DNA of 64,000 nucleotides from Beverwykella pulmonaria (Eukaryota; Ascomycota; Dothideomycetes; Pleosporales; Melanommataceae), in the NCBI GenBank assembly GCA_001599595.1, contig BCHH01000010.1:1743035-1807034 (forward strand), in the 5' to 3' direction. The position numbers and the translations under genes are program-made. The notes under the pieces were generated by a model. The model was not told where the DNA came from. It worked only from the letters and a program-made list of their open reading frames with translations, and did not search any database. Of this stretch, positions 21,957 through 34,228 are shown piece by piece; the stretch's first letter is position 1; every line of letters begins with the position of its first letter.

Positions 21957-22335
21957 CTGCTCGCAAGACGACTATATATACCCATGAAGGGTGAGCTAGC
22001 TAGAATAGGACATATGGTAGGACACATGCGACACGTGACAGATCCAACTCACCCTTGGTTAAGCTTCTAGTAAACTCCTTGAGAACACTTACAGAATTGC
22101 CACCTTACAACCCTTTAGCTGGAGGGGATCTGCTACCCTCCTTGCTAGCGTGATCAAGGTGTTGGACTGCTTCTGATGAGGCCTGAGCGTGGCAAATCTT
22201 TAACATTAAGCGTAAAGGCAGTTTCATTATTAATCCTCCTATTACTACTCTAAGAGATTATTGAAGTTTCGTGGCCACAGCGTCGACCTTTAGCAATAGC
22301 TCATTTCTAGTAACCCCAAACAGCTAGTAGGCAAT
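21957..22335. other. Intergenic between the ankyrin gene and the O-methyltransferase
   Basis: Non-coding. Contains an interrupted inverted pair, AAGGGTGAG near 21987 and CTCACCCTT near 22050, that could form a stem in the 3' region of the ankyrin transcript. Confidence 0.35.
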
Positions 22336-23059
22336 TCAAACCTTGACGCACATTTCCAAACCCTTCGTGTACGGAAGTGTGATGTTCGTATACCCGTTAT
22401 CCGGGGATCTGAGATGCGCTAGGAGCTCCCCATATTTTGCTGCAGACCCAATGGTGTTGTCAACAAGCACAACAGCACCAGACCTCATCCTCGGCTCCAG
22501 CAGCTTCAGAGCAGGTAATGCTACGGGAGCCCAGACTACATAGATTAGCGATACACTCCTACAATCAATCTAGAAACAACCTACTATCGAGAAGGACCAA
22601 ATCAACCGTTGGAATATTGGTCTTTAGTGTCTCCTTCAAATCCCCTACCCGGAAATCGATATATTTCGTCACTAGTTCGTCACCCGCTTCCTTCCAGTAA
22701 GCTTTCGCCTACTCCGCCTTGCTGGGCTCCTTCTCCGTCGCGATGACCTTGCCCTCTCCCCCGTTCGCTTCAAGATTACTGCCGACTGCCAGCGCAAGAT
22801 AGATGGTGCTGACCCCGAAACTGGTACCGATCTCGACCACATTTTTGGCTTTGATTGCGCGTAGGAGTTGGTAGACGAATTGGCACTTGTCTTGATCAAG
22901 AGCGATGAACTTGTCGCGCATCCGGTCATCGAAGTCAGCGTCTTGCTCCAAGTATTCCCCAAGCGAGGCCTCTTGGGTGCTCGACTGTTCGTGGAGCCGG
23001 TCCAGTAAGGAGTGGACTCTGGCTGGTGCCACCACAGGGTTCGGTGAAGAGGGAACCAT
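22336..23059 (-). pseudogene. O-methyltransferase (family 3, CCoAOMT-like) with one nonsense codon
   Basis: Exon 1 (23059-22585) and exon 2 (22535-22336) are joined by a 49-bp intron with a GCTAAT branch point. The frame is otherwise perfect for 224 residue positions. The N-terminus has LLDRLHEQSS and LDQDKCQFVYQLLRAIKA. The SAM-binding motif is VVEIGTSFGVSTIYLAL. Later come LLDIWAPVALPALKLLEP, AVVLVDNTIGSA and the ending YTKGLEMCVKV, as in small fungal O-methyltransferases. Codon 117 (22709-22711) is TAG inside KAE*AKAYWKEAG, where homologs have Lys or a similar residue. A CAG to TAG change would be one transition. Either a recent pseudogene or a sequence error. A TATA box and normal splice sites are intact. 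Confidence 0.85.
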
Positions 23060-23127
23060 TCTGAGGAGGAATCAGTGGAGTTGATCGGTGGAATGTAATA
23101 ACTGGAATGCGAATACGGAATGGGTGC

Positions 23128-23137
23128 TTTATATACC
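23128..23137 (-). promoter_or_regulatory. TATA box of the O-methyltransferase gene
   Basis: GGTATATAAAG on the minus strand lies about 75 bp before the ATG at 23059, a normal spacing. Its preservation fits very recent loss of function. Confidence 0.5.
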
Positions 23138-23139
23138 TG

Positions 23140-24069
23140 GAGCTTACACGGCCCCTAAAGCTGAGTCATAGCTCACGTGCATCTATTGCTCTTAATTAGA
23201 TTCTACCACGAGTATCCGTGTGTTTCCTAGCGCTGTTGCTACAACAAATTAGGTTAAAACTAGCCATGTGTGGTTCATATCGATCGCAAAGAACTTCCTC
23301 CCACGGGTATGACTTCACCATCCGAGCTTTTGCGAACTTAAAAAGCCCTAGCCTTAAATTTTAAACTGCCATCCTATTTCTTTCTTCGTTGTTTAATTAG
23401 ACAACACCCTACAACAACTACAGCCCTTACACGCTTAAATCCATTCATGTAAAGAATAAGTTGGAAGTCGAGCGCTAGAGGTCGTATTTGTGGTCAAAGT
23501 CACTCAAATATGCCGCACATCACACCCGTTGTGCTCCCAATCCAGATGCCAAGCAGCTCTCCGCGGAGAAAGCAAAGAAGACGAAGAAATCGATTGCATC
23601 CCTAGCTACTACTGCGACTGAGAAAACATCTACCTTTAGACACTACTGTAAAACATGTGATTAATGAAAGATTTAGTTGAGCGCTATATTGATTAAGCGC
23701 GTCTATCCGGTATGCATACAAAGCAAAAATGATCATTGATCATTGGCCACCTTCACATTCTTACCAATACAACTGTTCCGGCAAACCTCTGTATGTATGG
23801 GCATAACTTCGAATAATCGGACCTAAAAGCGAGACATAAGAGTAGTGAGCTGATTTTGTTGTGCCTAGCATTTCATTCTGTCGGCCCGTGGGTCACATGA
23901 TGAATCACCTCTATGTTTACTTTCACTATCTTAGTAGGCTCCTAGCGTGATTTACAAGAGTATAGATATTTCTTCGGTAGCTCCTCAGTAAAATCAATAC
24001 TACCAATATCGACCTCTCTATCAACTTTTTCTGGTATGAACATAATCCAAGATGAATACAAAATCGTTA
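23140..24069. other. Repeat-rich intergenic region, no gene
   Basis: AT-rich sequence with short frames only. No protein similarity is visible on either strand. Confidence 0.4.
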
Positions 24070-24074
24070 CAGAC

Positions 24075-24249
24075 TGTTGGGAGTATATTGGACGTGTTTA
24101 TCACGTGTTTATCACGTGAGGCACTAGCGATGCTTGGCGGTAGAGGGATGGGACGATTCCCTCAGCCGCACCTCACAGAGAGACACAATGAATTATTACC
24201 TCGTTTGAGACCCCCCCCTTGCAATTGCGATAGCCCCGTGAGACCAACA
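24075..24249 (+). mobile_element. Solo LTR with perfect 5-bp target-site duplication
   Basis: The 175-bp element starts TGTTGGGAGT and ends GAGACCAACA. It is flanked by the direct repeat CAGAC (24070-24074 and 24250-24254). TG..CA ends, 5-bp duplication and lack of coding sequence define a solo LTR. Inside are two adjacent TTTATCACGTG motifs and a GAGGGATGGGACGATTCCCT block. A second copy lies inverted at 43169-43347. Confidence 0.85.
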
Positions 24250-24254
24250 CAGAC

Positions 24255-25929
24255 AAAACCCAGAAACTACTGACCACAAGTCATACTGACCGTAACAGTA
24301 GCGCGGCAAGCCGTGTCTTAGCCAACAGGCCCAATCGAATATATAAGCTTCACCAATCTCCTAGATAACCTGCATAGTTAATTCAATCGTATCCGCTGCA
24401 TACATCTGTTCTGACATTGACGACGCTCACAGTGAAGCTCCTCGCCTGTCAGTAATTTATTTTTTATCACATTACCCTCTCCCTACTTCGACATCTACCT
24501 TGTATTCACCCCTTTCACCCTCCACTACCAGGGACGAATTCAGCTCTACCTATTACGTGACGACGCCATAAAATCCGGGGCCCGCCCTCAAGATATTGTG
24601 TTAAAGGCTTTTGAGATCCGTGGAGGATCCGTTCCACGTGTTGACTACTTTTTCAAATCTTTTGTAAATGTTGGTATTACGGTGGATTGCACGGTATATA
24701 ACAATGACTCAGAAGGAGGACTGGGTGGATTAAGCGAGATCCGCACAGGCATAAATATACGGCCCCGGCAATTTAGAAGGAGGACACACCCGAGAATCAA
24801 ACCCTACAATTGGCAAGCTAGCAGAGGACTTCGACGTCGCTGCTAGCCCTTGCTACGTAGAAGATTCGTGGTCACAAGCAATTCCATACTCTTTCTACCG
24901 TACCCTGCGCTCTTGCACCGCTGTGGATTAGCGTTCTGCGAAACCCACGGGCAGTCGATTAACAGCGTCTATAGTACCTTCCCATTTCACGGGCGGGTAT
25001 ACCGACAGTAAAAAAGTTTTCCTGATATGGTGCTGCGGGGAGGGAAGCTTATTTCACTAACATACCACATATTTGTTCGTAAACGGTTTTGACAATACGG
25101 AGCGAGGTTTAAAGCTATAATATATTATAGTGTTCTTATGTTTGTAATGTTTGAAAGTAGAGCATTATATTTAGACTAAGAAAAACTGTAGTCAACGAAA
25201 TGATGTGCTCAATGCTGAATCAACCAATTCCTTAGCCTTGCCTGTCTAATACCTGTCTATTACCTGCCCCTAAAACTAGAAACTAGAACTAATTGTATGC
25301 TTAGATATCTTTTCGCAGACGCCAGTATCCAGTCTAATACTGATTAATACCCATATTGCTAGTTGAGAATTGCGCCTATACCTATCTACAGACGATGCTT
25401 AAGTTAATAGATTGTGACATTCAGGGCTGTAACTAGGAGGAGCAAAGTGTGTCGGTCGACGATTGGGGACGATGCGGAACATTGTGGAAGACTGGCTGTC
25501 AAATTGGAAGACCAATGGGGATAAGCGACGTTAAGGCAATTGTAATTACGTACGTGGCTAGATAATTCAAAGCATAGAGCTTAGAGAACTGAGGTTGCGA
25601 AGAGGTGAATTGCTCCGAAAGAAAGGTTGTTTTCGTGATAGGCTTTCAAGGTGCAGGTTGTTAAGATTCTGTCACCTTCAATAATAGTAATCCTTCTGCG
25701 GCTGCTAACATGCAGTACATGTCTTTTTCCATTTGCCACTTTTAAACTAATCAGGAAGAGGCAGTAACAAGCTGTCGAATTACTGGTAAGAAGGGATGGT
25801 ATCCATAGCTATCAAGAACGGACGGTATTGTGCGGATTCTGTGCGGGTATTAGGCTCCCAACTTTGGAGGCCTTGGAGACGGTAAATTCGCTCATTCCTT
25901 TCTCCGTGAATAAAAGTAGGCTCTTTGTG
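24255..25929. other. AT-rich desert, no gene
   Basis: Long run without supported coding sequence; 25080-25400 is particularly AT-rich and looks like RIP-degraded repeat. Frames found are short and lack any domain. Confidence 0.45.
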
Positions 25930-26046
25930 AGGTACGCTAAATATGTAAAATTAGCTATAGTATAACTTGTAAAGAAATATAGCAAAGTTTGATGTGCACG
26001 TTAAGTTATACTGGCTTGAAGTTGAAGTACCACTCATATTTTCCAG
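25930..26046 (-). repeat. Dispersed repeat, copy 2 (partner at 11.5 kb)
   Basis: Matches 11474-11586 over about 110 bp, including TAAAGAAATATAGC and TTGATGTGCACGTTAAGTTA. Differences are scattered and mainly transitions. Confidence 0.6.
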
Positions 26047-27216
26047 CATGGCGGATTTTCCAGCGCGCGAGGAGGGATGCTAGTTTAGCAGTGTTAATTC
26101 AATATTTTAGGTTCACTTTATGTAGAGACATACCTAGGAGCCTTTCTTCGTGTTGTCACGCGAAAACTCATGTGCTTAAAGGCGGACTCAGACTAGGCTT
26201 TCTGTTCGTAACTACGGATCTTATTTAGCGGGTAAAGACTTCTAAGTCGGCTAATAACTTCTTGATCCTATTGCTTTATCCTGTGTTTCGATTTTTGGGG
26301 TAGTTGTAGAGTTGTATAGCCATCTCAGGGCTAGATCCAGAGTCTGTTGTAGGGAAGTAGCATAAAGAAAGATCTCGTCGGTGAAAATATTGAGCAATGT
26401 GAGCGCTCCAGGCTATATAACACTGCTATGAGATGGATTTTCCGTCCCAGACGACTCCTTGGACGTGCTATATATGTAATGATCAAGAGATTTGAGCCGT
26501 GCCTGAAGAATAGTAGTTATTAGTCCCTTGCGGATCTATTCTTTAATAATATGCGTGCCTTAATGGTATGGGTTCTATAGTAGTGAGAAGTATCGAAGAA
26601 ATATGGAAGGGATCAAAATGGTTCAAGTCGTTAAGTCTGAGCGTGGATTGGCAATAGTGATCAAATTCGGTAGTTGGAGTGCATGGGAAAGAAGAATGAG
26701 GTTAGAATAAGCATGCGAATTCGCGAAGAGGCTGAAACGGCCTCTATTCTTAGCGTGACTCACCATAGGTGAGCGATCTCGCAAGGCAAGGGTCGCCAGA
26801 TGTAGATCGGCGAAAAGCAAATGGACGACGAGAAGGACAGGGAGACTTGACAGAACAATGGTCGAAAGAGAGAAGCAAACACGAAGAAGTATCACCAGGG
26901 CTGATTTTGGGGTAGGAATGTTTCTTGTTGAGACACATTATGGTCTAGTTGTTGGCATCGCAGATTTCACTGCACCTTTTTGGGACCATAGTCCAAACAC
27001 TTGCGCCAACCAAACCTCGCTTGCTGAAAGAGTTTATCCCGCTGTCGTAGTCGTACACGCATTAGTTCGGTAAGGTACCTTGGATCGGCGGTCCCGGCCG
27101 CTGCACAGGCTGCCCGCTCCTCGCGAAGTTTGTAGGGCTTCCGACCGCCGTTCGTCCATCACTCTAACCAATTGTTGGTACATCTGTCTATCCAAAGCGA
27201 TCCTCTGCCCGACAAG
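26047..27216. other. Intergenic, no supported gene
   Basis: Downstream of Rpb4 on the minus strand. Short frames on both strands lack conserved features. The first ~150 bp below 27217 probably form the Rpb4 3' untranslated region. Confidence 0.4.
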
Positions 27217-27819
27217 TCAGCTTGTGTCATTGTCAGGCTTGCAGCGTTCGTCAAACATACGCAGTTTGGTCATCTCATCCAACATCGTCTGCAGAGCGTC
27301 ATCGGTCATCTTCGTGGCGAGGGAGGGAATGAGGGTCTTTGCCTCGTCGGCGGAGTCACAGGCGAGGGAGCCTACCCGGCTGGTTAGTGACTACGCGCGA
27401 GATGCGTAGCAGGAAGAAGTGGAGGTACCCAGCATGGCCTTCTCGACGGAGGAGATCTCCGAGTGCGAGTCGAGCAGGCCGGACAGAGCGTGCAGGTTCT
27501 CGTTCTGCTTGAAGCGCGAGAAGTTCTCCAGGTACTCTATGAACTGGTTGATGGTCTGCGAATCGTTGTGCACGCGGTCGCCGCCCAGCGGGTTGCTGGC
27601 GGGATCCTTCTTCTTCCTCGCGGCGTGGACGGCTGTGATGACGGCGCGGGCCTCGGACACGGAGAGGGCGTGGACGTCTTCGAAGTCGCCCAGCTTGGGT
27701 TCTGCACCCAGCTCCTCTTCCTGTTGGACCGGGGGCTTGGGGCGAGAGATGGACTTTGGGGCGCGGAAGACGGGCGGCGGCGGCAGTTCGCGCGGAGCGT
27801 CCCGCATTTCCTCCTCCAT
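27217..27819 (-). CDS. rpb4: RNA polymerase II subunit Rpb4
   Basis: Exon 1 (27819-27429) and exon 2 (27371-27217) are joined by a 57-bp intron (GTACCT..GGTAG), giving 181 aa. The acidic N-terminal segment GDFEDVHALSVSEARAVITA, the helical core NQFIEYLENFSRFKQNENLH, and the C-terminal KMTDDALQTMLDEMTKLRMF are diagnostic of the Rpb4/CGRP family. With Rpb7, Rpb4 forms the stalk of RNA polymerase II, which works in initiation, RNA exit and mRNA fate. Upstream Met codons are in other frames, so 27819 is the likely start. A Pro-rich segment of about 25 residues precedes the conserved part, as in other filamentous fungi. Confidence 0.95.
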
Positions 27820-29106
27820 TGCGGCGGGCCGTACGGGGTGAGGCTGTGGAGGGGGGCGGGTTGGGTTTGCGGCGAGAGGGTGGTCGACGGTCGGCGGAGG
27901 CTTTGTTGCGGCGACAGCTCTTTGTGTGGCGGGCGTGAAAGAGCGTGGGTGTCACAAAGCGGACTCGTGGCGGGCTGGAGGCGGTTCTGGACGACGACGT
28001 GAGCGGGCGACGACACCTTCGAGAGCAAGTCGCAATGAAAATAAATCAACGAAGCTATCCTGGCGCCAAGGCTGCGTAGCTCTCCAGGGCTAGTGGCGGT
28101 GAAAGTGGCCCTCCCCGCAGCCTTGCGGATGAGATCATATGAGGCATGCTGCGTGCAGCAGCCTGGGAAAAGCCCGCAGCCGATGGCGCAGACAGGTGTC
28201 AACGCTGCCCAGGCCCGTAGTCACTCGCGATGAAAACTCATCGTCTTTTGCATGCGCTGCATGCGCCGCTTCTCCTGTCCTGTCCCGGCCAACACGCGGT
28301 GACGGCAGCAACATGGCCATCAGCAACCACAGAAATCTGGTAATAAAGACATAGCCCCAGTCTACCCATCTCTGCACGGCAGACATGCGCCTGCGCTGGC
28401 CGCAATGGACATGGCTGGTTCGGTCCCTCGAATGGCTTTTTAACGCGCAGCGCCGTAACGGGCTTAGCGCGCTTCTGCTGTCCTAAGCCTCACAACCTCC
28501 GCAGCGACACCTCACGATACATTCTCCAGCCCACCCACGTTGAACCCGCTCTCTCCTCGCGCTGCTCCGTGCTCTCTCACCCGCTGATTGCTGGCTGCGT
28601 GCCTCACGAGCCGTCCGCCCGCCGCCTGCACCCCTCGTGTGTCTTGTGTTTCAGCCGCTGGTCTAGGGACCCCAATTCAACCCCCGAGCTCGCGCAGGCA
28701 CTTTTCTTGGACTCGAGCCCCTCGATTTCCCTCACCACCGCGACGCATGCCGCCGACTGCGCGAGCGACCTATCTCCCGTGCACTCGTCGACGTGGCTGC
28801 GGCCCTGAGAACACCACAACATCCTCGACAACACGCAAAGAGCGGTCACCCTCGCCCGCCCGCCTCCTCACCGCACGACCGCGTCGTCGCCCATACCTCG
28901 CCCCTATCCCGTCCACGCGCTTCCTACCGTCTTTAGAACGGGTCCCTGTCCGCCGTACAGCGATATCCGATCGAGTCTCGGCCGTTCGCCACAATCACCT
29001 CCTCGCTACGCGCCCGCGATAGCTTCCTCTCCGCACTTCGCCGTCTCGACCGTTCGTTCTGTCTTAGGTCGGTCCTGCAAGTTTTCAGCGCTGGCAGTAT
29101 AAAGTC
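27820..29106. other. Divergent promoter region of rpb4 and the Lrg1-like gene
   Basis: About 1.3 kb between the two divergent start codons. It is GC-rich near both genes, with a strongly CT-rich stretch at 28530-29060 ahead of the plus-strand gene, typical of a fungal promoter and 5' leader. Overlapping frames rich in Arg/Pro are compositional. Confidence 0.55.
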
Positions 29107-32100
29107 ATGGGCACTCCAGTGGAGGGGCCGCCTTCACTGGGAGGCCACGGAGCGCCGCAGCACAATGGCTATGACCCCCGCGGCAATGGTATATCCAGAC
29201 AGCCCACAAATCCCCTCGACATGCAAACAGCGCAAACGCTTTCTCCTGCGGAGCGGTCTACCAGCCTTACCCGATCGCCAACAGACCCAGGGAGACAACA
29301 GTTAGACCCCATGGCGCGGGACAAGCCACGAACAGGCCGAAGTGGGAAGATTTGCGGAAAGTGTGGTGGTGGCTTGACGGGTCAGTTTGTGAGGGCGCTG
29401 GGCGATACATACCATTTGGAATGCTTTACTTGTCACGTATGTACAATCCCTTCACCCTCTGCCTGCAGACTTGCATTCTGTTCTTGGAAGGACTGTTGCT
29501 TTTGTAGCAGCCATTGCGGCCTTTTGCTAGAGCACTCTCCGTGGCGCCCCTGTGTGGATTTAGCGCATGGGAAATTCCAACAGCGTCAACTATGCACCCA
29601 TTGACGACAGCGCTAACACTTTCGCAGGACTGCGGCAAAATTGTAGCGTCCAAGTTTTTCCCCGTACCCGATAAGCCTCCAGGGCAATATCCGCTGTGCG
29701 AAACGGACTATTTCCGCCGTCTCGATTTGTTGTGTTTTGAGTGCGGCCAGGCACTTCGTGGATCGTATATTACCGCTCTGGATCGGAAATATCATATCGA
29801 ACACTTCACGTGCTCCGTCTGCCCTACGGTTTTTGGGGCGTCAGACAGCTACTATGAACACGAAGGCAGTGTGTACTGTCACTACCATTACTCGACTAAA
29901 TTTGCCCAAAGATGCAATGGTTGCCAGACATCCATTCTAAAGCAATTCGTGGAAATCTACCGCAATGGACAAAACCAACATTGGCATCCAGAATGCTATA
30001 TGATCCACAAGTACTGGAATGTCCGGTTGCACTCTACGGGACAGCCAATCATTGAGGCACAGCTGCAATCCGCCGACAGTGATGCAACAGACGAAGTGCG
30101 CGACACAGTGCGGAAGCAAGAAGAAGAAATCGAAGCAAAGGTGAACTGGATCTGGAAAACGCTATCCGCTTTCGAAGAAAAATCGGCCACATGCATTTCA
30201 GATATGCTGCTCCATGTGAGCAATGGCGCATATGTCGACGGCGTAATGGCCGCCAAGAAGTTCATTGTCCATATTGAGCTGCTGTTCAGCGCTGCAGACG
30301 ATCTCGACGCCCAGCTCGTTGCTAACTCGCCAAAGGGTCTCACTTACTCCCGAGAATCCAAATTGCTGTGCAAAAAGGTGGTTGCTTTCTTCGCGCTGCT
30401 CACTCAGTCCCAGGGGACGGGAGTCCGACGGCTTGGCGTCACTCAGGAGCTTCTCTCACTCGTCACTGGGCTTGCCCACTATCTCAAACTTCTAATTCGA
30501 ATCTGCCTGCAGGGCGCCCTTAAGCTAGAACGCGAGACGCGCAGCTCAAATGGCTTGACAAGTTTCCTCGCCCAAGTAAACTCGCTTGACGCCCGACTGG
30601 AAGAGGAGGCCCAGAAGGATCAAGCTGCAGAAGCTGCTCTACTTGTTCCACGATGGGCTGATGCTTGTCCGATTTGCGATGCGCAAGTCGAAGACAAGTG
30701 TCTACACATGAACCACATGTCGTTCAATTATGGGTGCATGGTATGTCGTGGGTGTGGGACCGATCTGCGAGGCGATATTAGGAGCGCATACTGGAGCCAG
30801 TCCAAGCAAAGAGTCTTTTGTCCTGCGTGTGCAGCCGCCTGCCCCGACGCCGAAAGTGGGTTTGAGCACGTCACGAAACTACGTCAATACGTGCACCTGT
30901 TGAATGTTGCCCATGCTCGCCTCATGGCGACGTTGCGATCTAGTGGTGCGCTTCCGCACACGTCAGGTATGTAAGACTCCTCGTTACTACACTTACAACA
31001 CCACCATTGTGACGCTACGCTCGATCTTGCCCTTTCTTCCCGCTTGAATTTGCTAATCCATTCCAGATGACCCCAACCTCACAGCCTACGACTCGTCGCA
31101 AGGACATCGTCTTGGCGACAATGCCTCTGATCTTGACGCCCCTCATCTGCGATCCGACGCGCGCTCGAAATCATTTGGAGGGTCATCTGCTGCTGATAGC
31201 AAAACTGCTGGTTCAACCGCTGCATATGAACAGTCAATGACCGACATCAAGCGACTACGGTCAACACGGTTGGACAAGCATCTCTCAACTACCATGAAGC
31301 GCGCGCGTACCTCCAGAATCATTGACGGGCCCGAAGCTTACGAATCAGGTGGCGACCAAAAGCACCGTGGTGGTATGCAGATTGTCCAAGAGCGTGAAGC
31401 TCCTAACGATACTGACAATATTACACTTGCCGTCAACTCGCTGGCCTTGGATGACATTGCACGCATGGCTGCACTGGAGCAACAACGAGAACAGCGCCCC
31501 AATGCCTTCCGGGCGGGTGGCAGCGCTCTTTTAGGACATGACCAGCCGAGACTACTCAATGGTCATCGTCGCGACTTCTCCGGCGGCAAAGAGCTCGAGA
31601 ATGCCGTGGAGGGACGTTCGCGGACTTATTTCTCAGAACTTTCCCCCTTGGAGTATTTCAAACTCAAAGGTTTCGCCGTGCTTCAATTGGGTCTCTTGCT
31701 CGATGAAAGCCAGTACAATCAAGGAGAACTCCTTGATCTTATCGAGACCAAGCGGTCAAACTTCTGGGGCAAGATCGGGTTTGGAAAAGCCTTCAAAAGC
31801 GATAAGAGCAAGCCGAAGAAAGCGAATGCATCGGTTGAAAAGCCAGTGTCTGACAAAGCGACGTTTAGACAGCCGCTCGAACTTCTTGTCGAGAAGTATG
31901 GCGCAGAATGTACCGAGGGTGTTGGCCCCGGTGCCCTTAAAGTCCCTGCCCTACTTCAGGATGCCACTACAGCCATGAGAAGTATGGACATGTCCGTGGA
32001 AGGCGTCTTCCGGAAGAACGGTAACCTCAAGGCCTTGCGCGAGCTCGAAGAGGAAATCGACGCCAGAGGCGTTGAAATGGTGGACCTCAACAACAAGAAC

Positions 32101-33020
32101 CCGGTCATACTAGCCAATCTGCTCAAGCGATTCCTCCGACTGATGCCTGATCCTGTTCTGACTTTGAAGCTATATCGGCTGTTCATGACAGCCAATGGTG
32201 AGTTTTCCTCCAATGCCTTTCCCAACGTATGATGATGCTGATGTCTGCAGATATTCCTGACGAGGCTCTGCGCAAGAAGGTGCTGCATTTGGTCTGCTGT
32301 CTCCTCCCTAAGGCCCACCGTGACACCATGGAAGTGTTGTTCTGCTTCTTGAACTGGGTCTCCTCCTTCCATACGGTTGACGAAGAAAGTGGCAACAAGA
32401 TGGATACTTGGAATATCGCCACTGTCATGGCCCCCAATCTCCTTCGAGAGAACAACGACAAGGAAATGAAGAATGTCGATCAAGGTGCCGTCAAGGTTGT
32501 CTTTGATTTGATCGAAAATAACGACGAATTTTGCGAAGTGAGTCTCTAAGATCGTATCGCATCAGATATAATCTAACCACTACAGGTCCCCGAGGAAATC
32601 GTGGAGCTGTTAAACGATGATAGCTCACCAGAGTTAACACCTAAAGAGATCATGCGACAATGGGAGCAACGTGGCAAGAACCCAGTTTTGCACACCCCAG
32701 TTTCCCCGAGGAACCAGTCTGGAGCCTCATCAAGGAAGGACCAACGCAACGCTCCGCATATCACTCAAGCCGACAACAATCCACAAGCCTGGTCGGGTGA
32801 AAGCTCGGTAAGACACGTTGCAGGGGGCCATAACTATGGTCCGCCCAGTACGCATAACACACCTCCACAAGCATATGATCTTGGTACACCAAACCTCCCA
32901 TACAGCCAGCCCGCTCCAGGTTCAGCAGAAAGCCATCGTACCGGTTCCCCTCATCGCCACAGTTACCGTTCTCCCGCATACCAAAAGCAAACGCAGCTCG
33001 GCACTGCAGGCGCAGGATGA
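29107..33020 (+). CDS. lrg1: Lrg1-type LIM-domain Rho GTPase-activating protein
   Basis: Five exons: 29107-29436, 29628-30966, 31067-32197, 32251-32537 and 32586-33020, 1173 aa; all junctions are in phase with GT..AG introns. LIM 1 starts CGKCGGGLTGQFVRALGD and spans the first intron. LIM 2 starts CFECGQALRGSYITALDR. LIM 3 is CNGCQTSILKQFVEIYRNGQ. A fourth zinc-binding segment (CPICDAQVEDKCLHM...CRGCGTDLRG) follows a helical region. The RhoGAP domain in exons 3-4 has VEGVFRKNGNLKALRELEE, with the catalytic arginine finger in VFRKNG. It continues with NPVILANLLKRFLRLMPDPV and NIATVMAPNLL. The C-terminus is Pro/Ser/His-rich. Lrg1-type GAPs act on Rho1 at sites of polarised growth and restrain beta-glucan synthesis and cell-wall signalling. 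Family call is firm; partner is inferred. Confidence 0.95.
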
Positions 33021-34228
33021 ACGAAACAAAACACTTACTATTTATTATATATATTGGAGTATTCAACGGATTTAGTCTAGTTTTTTTCATTTCGACACAG
33101 CGCAAAACGATACCAGTGGATGCGGCGATGCCTTTCTCAAGTGAAAAACGTTTTACGGTTCAATTTCCCAGACTTGCACGTGTTGGAGCAATCGGTTTAC
33201 GGCATGGATTCACGACTTCCATTGACCTTGTTACATTGGGGAAGATTCCCATAAATGTTCTTGCAAAGCAAGTGACCTCATGCGGCATTTGGAAACGGCG
33301 TTCTGGGCAAGTCACATTTACTATTTTCTCGATCTGGGCGTTCTTTTTTTTTCCCTTGCTGAGCGGGATCTGCCAACCCTGCCCTTCTGAAAAGCGGGGA
33401 TATGAATTGGAGATCAGGGTGGAAATGGAAAGTGTGGATGGATTCGATGGGCTTGCCGCATAGAGATACTGATTGGAATGTGTTGTTGATGCTGGTTGAG
33501 GGCTTGGGTCGGGGGTTGGTGGATGCTCGGGCGCCGACTGCTGATCCAGGTCTATGGATGAGCCATGCTTATGAGCTGGGAGCACTGTCGTGAAAAAGGG
33601 GCTGGGGAAATGGATAATGTGCGCGGATTGGTTTGACTTGGGGGCTTGAAATCTTCTCGTAGGTGAGAAGGGTCTATAATATTGAGAGGTCGACTGCCTC
33701 GTTCTTCACTTCACTTCTTCTCTCATCTTCTAGTCGTGCTACTCACTCTCAAGGTCCCTTCCCGGACAATCGATGACCATGTCTTCTGGCATCGAGTACC
33801 ATCTTTTCATTTACTCATCATCACGCTGCTTCACAGAGGCTTGGCGTTTGCTACCCATTTTACTGATTAACAGGTCTTTCACTTTTGTAGTCACGTCACT
33901 CCCCTAGTCTCTTTCTATTCCTCTTTCTCGAAGATAGTGCCACTGTCGTCAGATGTTCGTTCATCTACTTCGCTTGCCTCGTCTCTCGATAGTCTTTTAT
34001 TGTTCAACTCCCCTCTCCCCGCTTTCTCGAGTTCAGACGCTCAATCCCCGACACCCGTGACAGTCCTGCGCCATCACTGTGTATGTGAGACTCTTATAGG
34101 TTCTCGGGAGTACTTCGCGGTGTTCACTTGCCTGCGGCTTGTCGCACACGATTTACGTACGAGGCGTACGCTAACCCATTATTCAATCCTTTGGTATATC
34201 TACCGGGTCGCCCGCCTTCTTCGCAACC
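33021..34228. other. Intergenic between the Lrg1-like and RBR genes
   Basis: The first several hundred bases are 3' region of the Lrg1-like gene. A CT-rich stretch at 33690-34080 is probably the promoter and leader of the RBR gene. An open frame on the minus strand (33585-33160) has no recognisable domain and overlaps the 3' region. Confidence 0.5.

Noticed and set aside
18173..22027. Long minus-strand frames through the ankyrin array (Ser-rich repeats such as SFDSRSAPFSSSSL)
   Set aside because: They are antisense shadows of the 99-bp repeat, whose fixed period and codon bias leave the opposite strand open.
33160..33585. 141-codon minus-strand frame behind the Lrg1-like gene
   Set aside because: Overlaps the 3' region, no domain, Ser/Pro-rich beginning; not supported.
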